Assembly: GCA_000697335.1 (NCBI GenBank)
Contig: JNEM01008776.1
Coordinates: 1-24,755, forward strand
Direction: 5' to 3'
Origin: Conidiobolus incongruus B7586
Lineage: Eukaryota > Entomophthoromycota > Entomophthoromycetes > Entomophthorales > Conidiobolaceae
DNA: 24,755 nucleotides
Numbering within the stretch: the stretch's first letter is position 1; each line of letters opens with the position of its first letter. The translations under genes and the position numbers were made by a program. The notes beneath the pieces are model-generated. The model made no database searches, had not been told where the DNA came from, and saw nothing but the letters and a program-made list of their open reading frames with translations. Below are positions 1-10,333 of the stretch, piece after piece.

Positions 1-1575
1 ATTATATATACATTAAAACTAAAGAATATTAAACTATTAATTTTCAAATTTTATTTAATTATTAATAACTAATATAGTATTAATCTAATAACAAACATTA
101 TTTGTTAAATAAATATATTTAGATTAAAAATATAAAAATTTTTATATATTAAATTTAAATTTAATTGGTCTAAATTATATGTTTTAAATATTTAAAAAAA
201 ATTATTAAAATGAAAATAAATTAAAATTTAAAAATTTTGATGAAATCAAAATAAATAATCTTAAATTAACCTAAATAAAAAAAATTTTTATTTATCCAAA
301 TGTATAATAGAAATAAAAAATTACAAATTATATTTTTAAAACTATAATAATAAGGTTTATTTAATGGCTAGTTGAATAAACTTTTATATAATTTTGTTAT
401 TAATCTATGTTTTTATGGAAAAATGAATTGAATTATTTAATACAGTCATTGATGTTTCTTGTTGATACCTTTTTATCTATATTTAATTATAATAAAATAC
501 TATTCTTTAATAGTAAGAAGCTTTATTATTAATATTTTGATTATATTAAAATAGCTAATTAATATAACTAGAATACTGGAAACTTAAATATACTCATTGA
601 TATATCAAATATATTATATTATTTCTGATTCAAACTTTCTTTGTATTATTGATTTTATTGTTAAAAATTATTAAAATTTAAATAATAATTTTAAAATATT
701 CATAAATAATATTAATAGAATTTATTATGAATTATAAATAAAATATACAAATATGTAAAATATTATATTTAATAGAATTATAAATAACTGTATTTAGTGA
801 TAAAAAAATTTTTGATATAACTTTTATTTAGGATATTAATATTAAAAAAATTTTAAATAAATTTAAGTTATTTTATTTTAATAACTATTATAAGATTTTA
901 ATTTATATATAATGAATAAAAGTATTAAAAAGCTTAATATTATAAAATAACTTACAAAAACTATTTCAAAAAATATATGAAATATAATTCTTTGGCCCAA
1001 TATTATTTTTTTTTCTTGAATTAAATTGATGACGATTTAATTACTAAGTAAAAACTATAATAATATGATATAAACCTAATAATCAATTATCATTTATTAT
1101 TTCAATATTAAGAAATTTTTTTGGATGAAAAATTATTATATAAGAATAAAGTCATTAAAACTTTTATTTTTAATCTTAATATATTAATATTGAAACTGAT
1201 ATATAAACTATTATATTGATTGATATAATAAAAATTAATTAATTTATCAATGATTTGAATTGACAAAAAATAGTCTTGTTAATCACCCAAGAAAACATAA
1301 TTAACATACTAAATCAAGAAGTCATATTAAAGAACGCTTATTTTATAAATTTGTTGGTTATATTACTTTACACCAGTGAAATGTTTTAGTCTTTAAAAAT
1401 CAACGATAATATTCAATACAAAGTTATTATGTTCCAACTAATAAACATCATCATCTTATCTTTATTCCAAAAATATATCATTTTTAAGCTTTCTTGTAAC
1501 ACTCACAAATAACATATAATCATGCAAGGATAAGAAAGCCTAGTTCTTACCACAACTATAGCAAAAAAATATTAA
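1..1575. other. A+T-rich spacer, no gene seen
   Basis: Very A+T-rich sequence with frequent stops in all frames. I see no recognisable coding stretch, RNA gene or clear repeat array. The last part lies just past the C-terminal end of the decayed lipase that follows on the minus strand. Confidence 0.6.
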
Positions 1576-2530
1576 ATAACAGCTTGAACTCATGATCAAT
1601 TTCAAATAATTGAAATTAGTTTGTTTACTATGCATTCTTATATCGTCAATATGCTTTTCGTCCTTTTGGCAAATGAAAACTTAATAGTTAAGTCAAATGT
1701 GCTAACATGCTGATTATACAAGTTGCGATAGTAGCCTAATATCATGCCCAGAGATATGTGGATCACGTTCAAATATGATGTAACCGGGATAAATGTCCAA
1801 GGTTTTGTGTTGAGATAATTTGAAAATATAGGATTGCCGACATAAGGTTGGCCGAAAGTGAAAATATTGACTCTATTCTAAGTTATCACATTTGACTGAG
1901 ATGAATTGAAAATTGTGAGAGCTGGAATTGTATGACCCAAACTCTTTCCAGTAAATACAGCTTTGAAATGGGGATTTTTTTCAATTGCAGACCTTAAAGC
2001 ACCAGTAAATTGTTGTAAAGAAGAACTAGAGATTTCATTGAGGCCGTTATGTATTTCGGCATCTTGATAGGATCTGGATAGACACGCTGATATAAATCCA
2101 ATATCTAGACTTTACAACCAGTTTTGTATGTTATTAATATTTCGATAACTTAATATAATTAGTTTTTTTGTTAATTGTTGAATATCCCATAAAAAGCAAT
2201 ATTATGTTTTCAAAGCATATTATCTCCCTGGATTCCGAATCACAGTTATTATAATTTAAGTATTTTCAACTAGTCAATTTATCCTGAGCGCAATAGGCAG
2301 TGCCTGCAAAATTTATAAAACTACGAGCTTCAGCTTCAGTGGTCGTCTTTGCAACTCGAGCTACTGATCTTTTACTATTTATTTGAAATTATGTATTTTG
2401 GGTGTGATTTTTATGATTATTGAACTTCAACATCGCTTAGTTTAAAAAATTGATTGAGTATTTTCTGCACTGTTATCTAGTTGTGAAATACACGCTCTAA
2501 TAATCAAGATCGCAAGTAAATAGTAAAATG
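1576..2530 (-). pseudogene. Decayed class 3 lipase (relic A)
   Basis: Minus-strand relic of the secreted lipase family that is intact at 13904-14872 and 19673-20650. Reading from 2530 downward there is a signal-peptide-like start whose ATG is replaced by ATA (TFYYLLAILIIRACIS), then TTEAEARSFINFAGTAYCAQ at about 2345-2285. After a poorly preserved stretch come YQDAEIHNGLNEI, the elbow region FKAVFTGKSLG, then FGQPYVGNP and YLNTKPWTF, and finally KDEKHIDDI and a terminal Cys at 1581-1579. The nucleophile Ser survives. The catalytic Asp position reads Asn, the catalytic His position reads Asn, and the His of GHSLG reads Lys. In-frame stops include TGA at 2268-2266 and TAG at 1880-1878, both at Trp codons of the intact genes, and TAA at about 2124-2122 at a Leu. 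Near full length, not functional as a lipase. Confidence 0.88.
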
Positions 2531-3369
2531 TTATTTTAATAATTATTATTTGATTGTACTGATAACATTATAATATTGAACCAACATTTAAATGCTTTAC
2601 ACTATCTATTAAAAAGTATAGTACGATTTAGAATTCAAGACTAAATACTTATGTTACAATAAAAATCCTTACACCTCACAAGGATTTCCTCAAATATCAC
2701 AACATGGGTATTTTATTAATCAATGTCTATACCAATTAAAATACATTCCCAATAAAATTTCTACATTATTATCATAATGATGAATCACACTACAAAGCTA
2801 ACTAAGAATTGGAGGCTTTGAGAATCAGGTGAATTTTAATTTAAAAATCTAAATTTATTCAATACAATATTTCAAAATGCTACAATATTGATCATTAATT
2901 CTGATAAGTTAATAAAATAGTTATAATATACAAAAGATAATATTGATAATAGGATTTATTGAATTGATATAAAGACTGAAATTTGAGAAATAATTTGATA
3001 AAAAAATACATATTGAGTTTGTGATCTGCTCAATAAATTACATAATAAATTTCATTATACTTATTGAAAAATAATTATAAAATAAATAAATGTATTAATA
3101 AATTGGATTAATTTAAAAATCAAATATATTTTTTAATAATTTTTTGTAAGAATAAAAAAATGGGTAAAAATATTTATTTATAAAATATTCTATTTGAATT
3201 TTTTTGGTAATAATAGATTTGAAAATTTTCTTTATTTTAATAAATAATTATTTAATAGTTTAATATGAAACAAAAGATTTTTTTCAAAATTTATAAATTT
3301 GATTAATAGTAATATTACAAATATTGATCATTCGGATATTTAATATTTAAAAATCTATGCCTATTTATT
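2531..3369. other. A+T-rich spacer, no gene seen
   Basis: Spacer between the dead lipase and the structured island. Near its right end there is a TATA-like TATTTAAAAA at 3344-3353, about 20 to 30 bases before the first stem of the structured island. In such A+T-rich DNA this is weak evidence of a promoter. Nothing else recognised. Confidence 0.5.
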
Positions 3370-3719
3370 GACACTAGCTGGGAAGTCAAGTGTCTAATAA
3401 CTTTTAAGTAAATAGTCGTCTTCCGGGACGGCACCTGTTCGGTGATATAAAAGGGGTAATTTATTGTTTAACTTGGATTATTGGGCTATACCCTAGGAAG
3501 AGGACCGACGTGATAACTTGGTTGTAATCGGTATATTTATAGTTTGTTTGACGTGTCTTCCCAGCGTAAGATCCGTAAGTCGGATAGAACGATTGATTGC
3601 ATTGTTCGGGTGTATTTTGTGGTCACGTTGCAGATGGATCTGTGACGGGGTTCTCGAATGAATTGAATTGTTAAGGACGAACGGGTCTTCGGGCCCGTAA
3701 CAATATATTTATTTATTTT
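3370..3719 (+). ncRNA. Candidate structured non-coding RNA, family unknown
   Basis: A block clearly richer in G+C than its flanks and without a convincing reading frame. It is built of successive hairpins: 3370-3375 with 3389-3394; 3417-3420 (CGTC) with 3427-3430 (GACG); CACC/GGTG at 3432-3444; 3504-3508 with 3528-3532 enclosing 3513-3517 with 3521-3525; 3571-3575 with 3581-3585; 3587-3593 with 3601-3607; 3622-3626 with 3642-3646. The last is 3681-3687 with 3692-3698, closed by a C(UUCG)G tetraloop and set on an outer stem 3667-3672 with 3699-3704. GCTGGGAAG at 3377-3385 is also fully complementary to 3557-3565. Several stems contain G-U pairs that would be mismatches on the other strand, which favours plus-strand transcription. 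A TTTT at 3716-3719 could be a Pol III stop. I could not match it to RNase P, RNase MRP, SRP, U1-U6 or U3. It could also be an untranslated leader upstream of the Sec61 gamma gene. Confidence 0.5.
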
Positions 3720-3908
3720 GTAAAAGCGTGATTGAATTGATATTTTCTCATTCGTGTTGTAATTGGGACTTGATAATTGTAAATCCATTGAAATTTCAAA
3801 TTGAATCCCATAATCAATATTTTGTCTACTCTCAAAATTATATAAATTTCGGAAAATCACAATACCATCATAAAAATCATTCATTCTATTCATTATAATA
3901 ACATAACA

Positions 3909-4142
3909 ATGAGTAAAATCGATCTCCAAAACGACATGCCCAAAATCCATGAAAAGATCCAACTTGAATTAAAACAACTTTGGGAAGATTGTACTCAAAC
4001 ACTTGACAAGTGTGTGAAACCCGATAAGAAACAGTTCCTCGACTTGTGCTGGTCTCTAGGTATCACTTTTTTGGTAGTTGGTGTTGTAGGTTACGTCGTT
4101 CATCTCTTCTTTTTACCTGTTAACCGATTTTTGTTACCTTAA
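3909..4142 (+). CDS. Sec61 translocon gamma subunit (SecE family)
   Basis: Small tail-anchored subunit of the ER protein-conducting channel. It clamps the Sec61 alpha pore and is needed for co-translational import. The 77-residue product has an amphipathic cytosolic helix (about 11-36), the conserved family signature CVKPDKKQF at 35-43 (the family's KPDRKEF motif) and one membrane span at about 48-69, then the conserved short end LPVNRFLLP (the family's HIPINNIIV type). The length fits the family, usually 65 to 80 residues; the extra residues are at the N-terminus. The ATG at 3909 is the first in frame and gives a full family domain in a single exon. It lies about 190 bases downstream of the structured island and may share a promoter region with it. 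The yeast name is SSS1 and the animal name SEC61G. Assignment is secure. Confidence 0.93.
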   Translation: MSKIDLQNDMPKIHEKIQLELKQLWEDCTQTLDKCVKPDKKQFLDLCWSLGITFLVVGVVGYVVHLFFLPVNRFLLP

Positions 4143-4184
4143 TAACGTAGATCAGTTATTATAATATTGTTGTACTAATCACTT

Positions 4185-4190
4185 AATAAA
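4185..4190 (+). terminator. Possible poly(A) signal of the Sec61 gamma gene
   Basis: AATAAA 43 bases after the stop codon, on the coding strand. Position is right, but the hexamer is common by chance at this base composition. Confidence 0.4.
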
Positions 4191-5090
4191 AATATTATCA
4201 TCTAATTGTATTTAATCTGAAGTCATCAGGATTTTGGTTTCAATTTTCATCTATTTTTTATTAAGGAATATTTTATTTCAATATAAAATAAATTATTAAT
4301 AAGAATAATATTGATACTGAATATTGATTCAATTCACTTTGATTATGATTTATCTTTGATGTTTTTTTTATGACTATTTTTATTTCATTCCCAAATTTGG
4401 CAAAAAATTTCACCATGATATTTTCTCAATAAATAATAAAATTATCAATTAAATTGAATTTGAATTAAATATTGACAATATACTATCATTATCGAATTTT
4501 AAAAAATTTAGATAAATTGTCATAATGTTAATATAAAACTATTTATTCATAGCATTGTTAATTATATATAATTCATTTTTGGGGAATTACAAAATTAAAA
4601 ATCTCTATTAAAATTTAAGAAATATTCAAGATCTTTAGAATTCATATATTTATAGAAATATATTGCAATATGAATTTCAACAGAGGGGATTAGTTATATT
4701 AAATGAATAATATTTTATTTAATTTCAATTCATTAGATTTAATTTGATGAAATTTTAAAAAATGGTATTCCAAGTTGGATTATTATCTTTCAATAATAAA
4801 TATATTACAAATTAAATTATAATATTATAACATTGAAATTATTCATAATAATTTTTGTGATTGATTTCATAATAAATTTCAGTGAATATACTAAAAAAAA
4901 ATAAAAGATATTGAATAATAAATCATTAGCAATTACAACTTATAATATATTAAATATTATCTAATTTTATAGTTGGTACCTTTAATTTTGAAATGTGACT
5001 GATATTGGGTAACTGAATCTCAAAATAGTTTGATCATCTCACAGTTGTATTTATAGAATATTAAATTATAACAATGCTAAACAATGTACT
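4191..5090. other. A+T-rich spacer between convergent genes
   Basis: Lies between the 3' ends of the Sec61 gamma gene and the Prp38 gene. No coding stretch or RNA gene recognised. It probably holds only the two 3' untranslated ends. Confidence 0.5.
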
Positions 5091-5093
5091 ACT

Positions 5094-5099
5094 TTTATT
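5094..5099 (-). terminator. Possible poly(A) signal of the Prp38 gene
   Basis: AATAAA on the minus strand, 66 bases beyond the Prp38 stop codon. Plausible spacing, but weak evidence in A+T-rich DNA. Confidence 0.35.
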
Positions 5100-5165
5100 A
5101 AAACTCCTATTTTAATAATTAAACTTCAATCAAAATATCCAGTAAATATAGGCTCTATAACAAAA

Positions 5166-5950
5166 TTAATTATTATCTTCATCTTCACTCATTTCAATAT
5201 CCGAATCATTTTGGTACAAGTCTCTCTCCAATACACTAATTCTAGGTAATAATTCGTCCGACTCTTCAAGTATGTGACGTTTTGGGATTCTTGGTAAAAT
5301 TGTATCGCATACTCTCTCCTCCGTCAACAATTGGTCAACAAATTCATCCATATGAGTGAGTGAAAATTCACCAGCTAAAATTCAGTTAATATTTAAATAT
5401 AAAATAATATATAATAATAGTAATATTTATATACATGGTAATCTCACTCTCAATTTCTGATAATCTTCTAATAAAGGTTCTAACAATTCGTAAATCTGTT
5501 TCGGTCTACCTACCAATCGGATATAAAAAGCAGCTAAAGCTCTCAAATACCTAATTCAAATTAAGATATAATCATTATTATACAATTACAATAAAAATTA
5601 CTTGAAATCTTTAGCATTTAAATAAGTTTCAATTATATCCCAACTAGGTTGTAATTGGAGTAATTTTAATACAAGACATAAAAACTCTGTAGGTTTGGTA
5701 TTAGCGTATTGTCCCCCAATACTTTTGAGGTCGACAGCTCTATCAATTAAAGATTCAGCTAATAAAATATTAGTTATAATAATAATAATTAAATATAGTA
5801 AACAATAAATTTACCATTTAAACCAAAACAAAATTCTTTCCAATATAAACTCTCATAAATTCTTTGACGTATGATATTTTCTATAAGACTTTGAGGATCT
5901 TGACCTCGAATTGTTGTATATTGTTTTATGGTTGTGCTATTGTTGGACAT
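5166..5950 (-). CDS. PRP38: Pre-mRNA splicing factor Prp38, four exons
   Basis: Component of the U4/U6.U5 tri-snRNP needed for spliceosome activation in the nucleus. I join exons 5815-5950, 5602-5758, 5435-5550 and 5166-5374, giving 205 residues. The introns are 5759-5814 (56 nt), 5551-5601 (51 nt) and 5375-5434 (60 nt), each starting GTAA or GTAT and ending TAG; the first contains a TAACTAAT branch-like site. The protein follows the Prp38 domain throughout: RIYESLYWKEFCFGL at 30-44, a GGQYANTKPTEFLCL segment at about 59-74, LQLQP at 79-83, ALAAFYIRL at 102-110, then MDEFVDQLLTEERVCDTILP at 145-164 and KRHILEESDELLPRIS. The start Met opens the conserved N-terminus. The product ends in a short acidic tail with no Arg/Ser-rich region, as in fungi and unlike the human protein. 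It is read in the same direction as the dehydrogenase gene 600 bases upstream. Confidence 0.95.
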
Positions 5951-6484
5951 TTTGAATTTAACCTTTATTTTTCTATATTATTTCACTTTCGTCACTTTAT
6001 TCACAAATTTATATATAATGAAATTTGAATTATTTTTATGGGATATTGAAAATCATTTGGAAAATTATAAGTAATTTGTAATTTTTACATTATTTATTTT
6101 TTTAAAAAAATTAAATATACTGATAAATTTTGATAAAATTAGAATATAATATCTTTCTATATACAACATTATGTATAATTGTTTCTATTGATAACTTATT
6201 TGCTGATTTGTTAATTTTAATACTCTTTAAGTTTAAATATTTAATAATTATTTAGATTTTTTTGTGTCAATAAATCAAATATATGATCAAATTTATTATA
6301 TTGAAATTAAAAAAAATAACTTATAAATATGATGAAAATATTGAAAAAAAATTAAGAATATTTAATCATCACAAGTTATCTCATTACAATTTAAATTCAT
6401 GTGATTTGGAAGTGGAAAAAATTATCAAGTGCATTTGAAAATTATATCTGATGAAAATTGAAGATTTACCCTAAAATAAAATGA
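5951..6484. other. Spacer between the dehydrogenase and Prp38 genes
   Basis: A+T-rich. It should contain the Prp38 promoter (right of 5950 on the minus strand) and the 3' end of the dehydrogenase transcript. No distinct element recognised. Confidence 0.5.
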
Positions 6485-6490
6485 TTTATT
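6485..6490 (-). terminator. Possible poly(A) signal of the dehydrogenase gene
   Basis: AATAAA on the minus strand about 60 bases past the stop codon of the 3-hydroxyacyl-CoA dehydrogenase. Spacing fits; the motif alone is weak. Confidence 0.35.
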
Positions 6491-6550
6491 AGCCAACAAC
6501 TGAAGAATGTAATAAGGTACTAGAGATTTTAAGTGTAATAATTTAAAAAA

Positions 6551-7519
6551 TTATTTAGAATAATCGTAAAATCCTGATCCAGACTTTTTACCAAGTTTAC
6601 CCTGCTTGACCTTCTCTTCAAGAATTTTAGAGGGTCCAATCAAGGGATTACCCTTAAGTTCCTTGCGATCTTGATACCAACCGTCGGTGATGAACTTTAA
6701 AGTGTCCAAACCGACATAATCCATGAGTTCGAAGGGGCCCATAGGGTAGCCAGCACCAAGTTTCATAGCAGTATCAATATCTTCGATTGAAGCTTCGCCA
6801 CGCTCCAACATTCTGATGGATTCCATCATATAAGGAACTAAAAGACGGTTGACAATGAATCCGGGAGTGTCTTTACAACTGACGGCCGACTTCTTCAAAG
6901 TCTTGCAGTATTCGGCGAGCGCTTGGTGGGTTTGGTCGGAAGTTTGGTTGGAGCGAATGATTTCAACTAATTTCATTTGGGGCACGGGGTTAAAGAAGTG
7001 GAGCCCTGCGAACTTGTCCTTGCGCTGGGTTGCTTCGGCAATGTCCGCAATTGAGAGAGAACTCGTGTTGGAGCAGAAAATAGCATCCTTGGGAGCATCG
7101 GAGTCCAACTGTTTGAACAACTTGCGCTTCGTGTCCAAATTCTCGACAATAGCCTCAATAACGAGGTCGGCATCTTTCACTGCGGATTTTACTTCAGTTG
7201 TGGATTTAATATTTTTAAAAACATTGCTAATAAACTCATTCTGCTTCTCAGCCTCTTCGGGGAACTTCTTCTTAGCGACTCTAGCCAACGACTTTTGAAT
7301 AATACCCTCGCCATTCTTCAAAGCCTTGTCGTTGAGGTCTACCATCGTCACAGGGATATTCGCAGCTGCAGTTACTTGAACGATACCAGAACCCATTAAA
7401 CCAGAGCCAATCACCACTACTTTGTTAATAGGTTTAATTTGGGAGCTGTAAGCTCTCACCAACCCTTGAAATTGTCTAGCTAATGGTGACATATTCGAGT
7501 TAATTCTTAATAAAACCAT
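6551..7519 (-). CDS. Mitochondrial 3-hydroxyacyl-CoA dehydrogenase
   Basis: NAD-dependent oxidation of L-3-hydroxyacyl-CoA to 3-ketoacyl-CoA, the third step of fatty-acid beta-oxidation. The 322-residue, intronless product is close in length to animal HADH (314) and similar to it along the whole chain. Residues 1-27 are basic and lack acidic residues, as in a mitochondrial presequence. A Rossmann NAD site (VVVIGSGLMGSGI) lies at 34-46 and VEAIVENL-type sequence (IEAIVENL) at 121-128. The catalytic set is complete: Ser153 in SNTSSL, His174 in GLHFFNP, Glu186 in KLVEII and Asn224 in GFIVNR, all offset by the same 16 residues from the human numbering. The helical C-terminal domain is well kept (AMKLGAGYPMGPFEL at 251-265, DYVGLDT at 267-273). 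There is no C-terminal SKL-type peroxisomal signal. Bacterial relatives use 3-hydroxybutyryl-CoA, so a butyryl preference is possible. Confidence 0.95.
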   Translation of the reverse strand: MVLLRINSNMSPLARQFQGLVRAYSSQIKPINKVVVIGSGLMGSGIVQVTAAANIPVTMVDLNDKALKNGEGIIQKSLARVAKKKFPEEAEKQNEFISNVFKNIKSTTEVKSAVKDADLVIEAIVENLDTKRKLFKQLDSDAPKDAIFCSNTSSLSIADIAEATQRKDKFAGLHFFNPVPQMKLVEIIRSNQTSDQTHQALAEYCKTLKKSAVSCKDTPGFIVNRLLVPYMMESIRMLERGEASIEDIDTAMKLGAGYPMGPFELMDYVGLDTLKFITDGWYQDRKELKGNPLIGPSKILEEKVKQGKLGKKSGSGFYDYSK

Positions 7520-7682
7520 GATTATTTAAATATTATAACAAATCTTTAATTTTCTTTGAATTTAGTGTTTTTTTTAAATTTTAATGTTAAAGAGCTGAAT
7601 TTATTGGTATTTATATGAATTGATAAATTTGGAGTGACGTGGATTTGTTTTGAGTTAAAGAATGGTTTAGGTTCGATGAATT

Positions 7683-7700
7683 AATTAACATGTGTTAATT
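7683..7700. repeat. Dyad upstream of the dehydrogenase gene
   Basis: AATTAACA and TGTTAATT form an exact inverted repeat around a central TG, about 165 bases upstream of the dehydrogenase start. It could be a binding site for a dimeric regulator. No known factor is implied, and such A+T-rich dyads arise often by chance. Confidence 0.35.
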
Positions 7701-9370
7701 GGATGAAATTCATGTGATTTAAAAGTTTTATCATCATTAAATACCTAATAAGCTAACAGTCAATCTAAAATTAAATTTATTAAGTTTACAAACAATAAAA
7801 TAATTAATTTATTATCTAATATAGAAATTTGAACTGTTTATGTTATGTCTATATTATACCAATATATATCCATATTATTCAAAATATACTTTTATCACTT
7901 GATCATATTGAATCAGATTATTAAAATAATACTTTAAAAATATACAATATTTGAAATTTTATATTCAATATATAATTTTATTAATTATGAAATTTGATTA
8001 ATAATACAATGGGTATATTATTTATAAATTGTTTTTTTAAACTTTGATATTTAATCATTAATTGGAACTATATTATTATAAATAACTTGAATAAATTTAA
8101 TTTTATCAAAATTGTTCAGAGAAAATAAAATTTGCCATTTTAATTAATAACAATCCCTAGCTAAATAATCAATGAGGTTGACGAGTTATTTATATTAAAG
8201 CACATTTCAAAATGATACAATCAATTAACTTTAAAATGAAGATAATTTTATATAATTTCTAAATGATATATTTCATAAAAGAATGAGAAATATTAGATAG
8301 ACGCTTATTACCCAAATATAATAAGATATAATATCTCTCTATATGTTGTATTAATATTAAAAATATTTACATCAAACAAATAATAAATTTTATTTGGTTT
8401 TGATATCAATTGTAATTTCTTGAAACCAAACAATAATTTTAGATTCTTTAAAGTTGTTAGAGAGGGATAAGTGTAAAAAGAAAATTGTAAAAATTATTAA
8501 AATAATTTAAAATTTCATATTGAAAAATTTAGATTTATTTAAAAAATGATGATAAACTGAGTTTATATAGAAAATAATTTTCATGGGTACTATAGCTGAA
8601 AAACAGTGAATTTATTAGTGATGTGATAGAATTATAAATTGTGTATCAATAAAGAACAACGCATTTCAAAATTAAGTTTAATGATGAATATGTGTGAATG
8701 TAACCAGTTGTTGCCATTTATTAATAAAATATCGAATTCGATTCAATTAAATATAATAATATTGAAAATTAATAAATCAATTGTAATTTTGATTTAAAAA
8801 TGTTGTATATATATGTATATATTATAACAATAATCCTAGAAAAAAGAGATTGAGATTATTGGATGAATAATGTTATTAATTATCAATATGATAAAATCGA
8901 AAAAAATAACAAATCTATATAATAATTTGGTCCAATTCAAAATTGGGTAATACCTATTTAAGATCACATACATCTATTATAATTTTAAAGCATATATATA
9001 AACTTCATATATGTGATTTTCGTCAATAATGGAATACTTACCATGATTCAATATGTAAACTAAGTATTATCCAATATTGAATAGTATAAGAAATATTTTT
9101 GACAATAGCTCATTTTGAAGTTTCGTCAATAATTAGCGGTATGTTGAAAAAATAAAAGTGGTGATTCAAAGATAGCTTGGGATGAAATATCAAAACTTAT
9201 ATAGTAGTATAAAAGTCAGAGAGAAAAAACTTGAAATACACTAAAATCTGAAGTATTATTAAGTAATTAAACTATATATTTGAAATATAACTTAATGATA
9301 AAAATATAGGTTGATATATTAAAAATATCAAATTTTGTCAATATAGGTATTAGTAGCTGAGATAATTTTT

Positions 9371-9423
9371 GACACAGCTCTCAGTGGATTTACCACTGAA
9401 AAAATGATCTACTGAGAGTTGTC
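9371..9423. repeat. Overlapping inverted repeats (two alternative hairpins)
   Basis: CTCTCAGT at 9378-9385 is exactly complementary to ACTGAGAG at 9411-9418, and the flanking GACA (9371-9374) pairs with TGTC (9420-9423). A shorter hairpin, CAGTGG at 9382-9387 with CCACTG at 9393-9398, shares bases with the long one, so the two cannot form together. Function unknown. It could be the remnant of a small fold-back element. Confidence 0.5.
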
Positions 9424-9639
9424 ACCAATCCATAACTCGCACAACTAGAACTGTACTATACATTGGTAGGAAGACTATTAATAAGCAGAAATATGTTAAA
9501 AACAAGTATAAGGTTGATTATAGATGTTGCACAAAATAACAAGCTAAAGCTTAGTTATTGTACCTAAGATGGAATTAATACAATAATACCAATATTGATG
9601 ATAATGTCTTATGCATCTGATATGTTTCTATTGGTAGAA

Positions 9640-10260
9640 TGAAATGAGACTTAGTAGAAATGGGGTCATATCTGTCACAATTATGTCACGGTTATTAGCT
9701 CCTTGAGCGTCATCGAGGATACTGACATAGCCATTGTGTAAGCCAGATTGTGAAGCATTGTGCCTACAAACTGAGGTAGACTGCCGATGATCAGTTCCCT
9801 GGCTATCCGACCATGATTACTGTTGAATGGGGCATTAAAGAGGGCGACTAAATCAGCAGTAGTAGTGGCAGTGTGAGGATTTGACATGCTAAGAAGGCAA
9901 AGTCACAGAATATCAATAGGAATGGATGCAGACGGATAATAGAATATGTCTCAAGTGAAGCTATAAGCGGCCCCTTGAGTACGTTTGAGAGCAGGTTTTT
10001 AGTAGGAAAATAAGATTTATTTGTAGAGTAGAATAGAAAGTCTTTTTTTGGATTGAGTGGGAAGGGTTGGCATAAATAGGCCATTACGGATCAATAGCGT
10101 GGTTGTAAGACATATAGATTTTGTGATATCAAGGGTTTAGAGCCTTATTCATAACTGGTTGAGATTATTTATATGGCTTAATTGGGATAATCGGTGATTT
10201 GGTAGTGATTTTGAGTGAGAGAAGGTATCCAATAGATAATAAGTGTCACAAATTATGTAT
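9640..10260. other. G+C-richer unassigned block before the tRNA
   Basis: This block is noticeably less A+T-rich than its flanks, like the genes in this window. On the minus strand it holds two overlapping short frames, 10084-9848 (78 codons) and 9887-9681 (68 codons). The first ends in a strongly hydrophobic run (HPFLLIFCDFAFLAC, then LTLPLLLLI) that resembles a signal or membrane segment. The second begins MSNPHTATTT and has no hydrophobic span. Their overlap and codon content would fit one gene broken by a frameshift, or two exons, but I recognise neither product and see no clear intron. It could equally be an untranslated RNA or a decayed gene of unknown family. Confidence 0.3.
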
Positions 10261-10333
10261 GCCTTCTTGGCTCAGTTGGCAGAGCGTCCGCCTAGTAAGC
10301 GGAAGGTCACCAGTTCGATTCTGGTAGAAGGCA
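10261..10333 (+). tRNA. tRNA-Thr (anticodon AGU)
   Basis: A complete 73-base cloverleaf without intron. The acceptor stem is GCCTTCT with AGAAGGC and discriminator A. The D arm is GCTC/GAGC with an AGTTGGCA loop. The anticodon arm is TCCGC/GCGGA with loop CTAGTAA, so the anticodon is AGT, reading ACU and, after inosine modification, ACC. The variable loop has five bases and the T arm is ACCAG/CTGGT with loop TTCGATT. The internal A and B boxes are recognisable, the B box with a compensated A-T pair at its edge. CCA is not encoded, as expected in eukaryotes. No run of four T lies close downstream (the first is near 10395), so the primary transcript may carry a long trailer. Confidence 0.97.

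Larger units (their letters stand above)
7520..9640. other. Long A+T-rich spacer
   Basis: No gene seen. It holds the dehydrogenase promoter next to 7520, an 18-bp dyad at 7683-7700, a short TA-rich run near 8806-8823 and the alternative-hairpin element at 9371-9423. The rest is unremarkable A+T-rich sequence. Confidence 0.5.

Noticed and set aside
3481-3500. TATACCCTAGG as a possible telomerase RNA template
   Set aside because: It contains only one ACCCTA unit, not the one and a half repeats a template for TTAGGG would need.
3537-3962. 141-codon minus-strand frame across the structured island and the start of the Sec61 gamma gene
   Set aside because: It overlaps the secure Sec61 gamma start, shows no family motif, and its sequence looks like chance reading of the structured island and A+T-rich leader.
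6849-7298. 149-codon plus-strand frame inside the dehydrogenase gene
   Set aside because: It is the antisense shadow of a strongly conserved coding region and has no recognisable domain.
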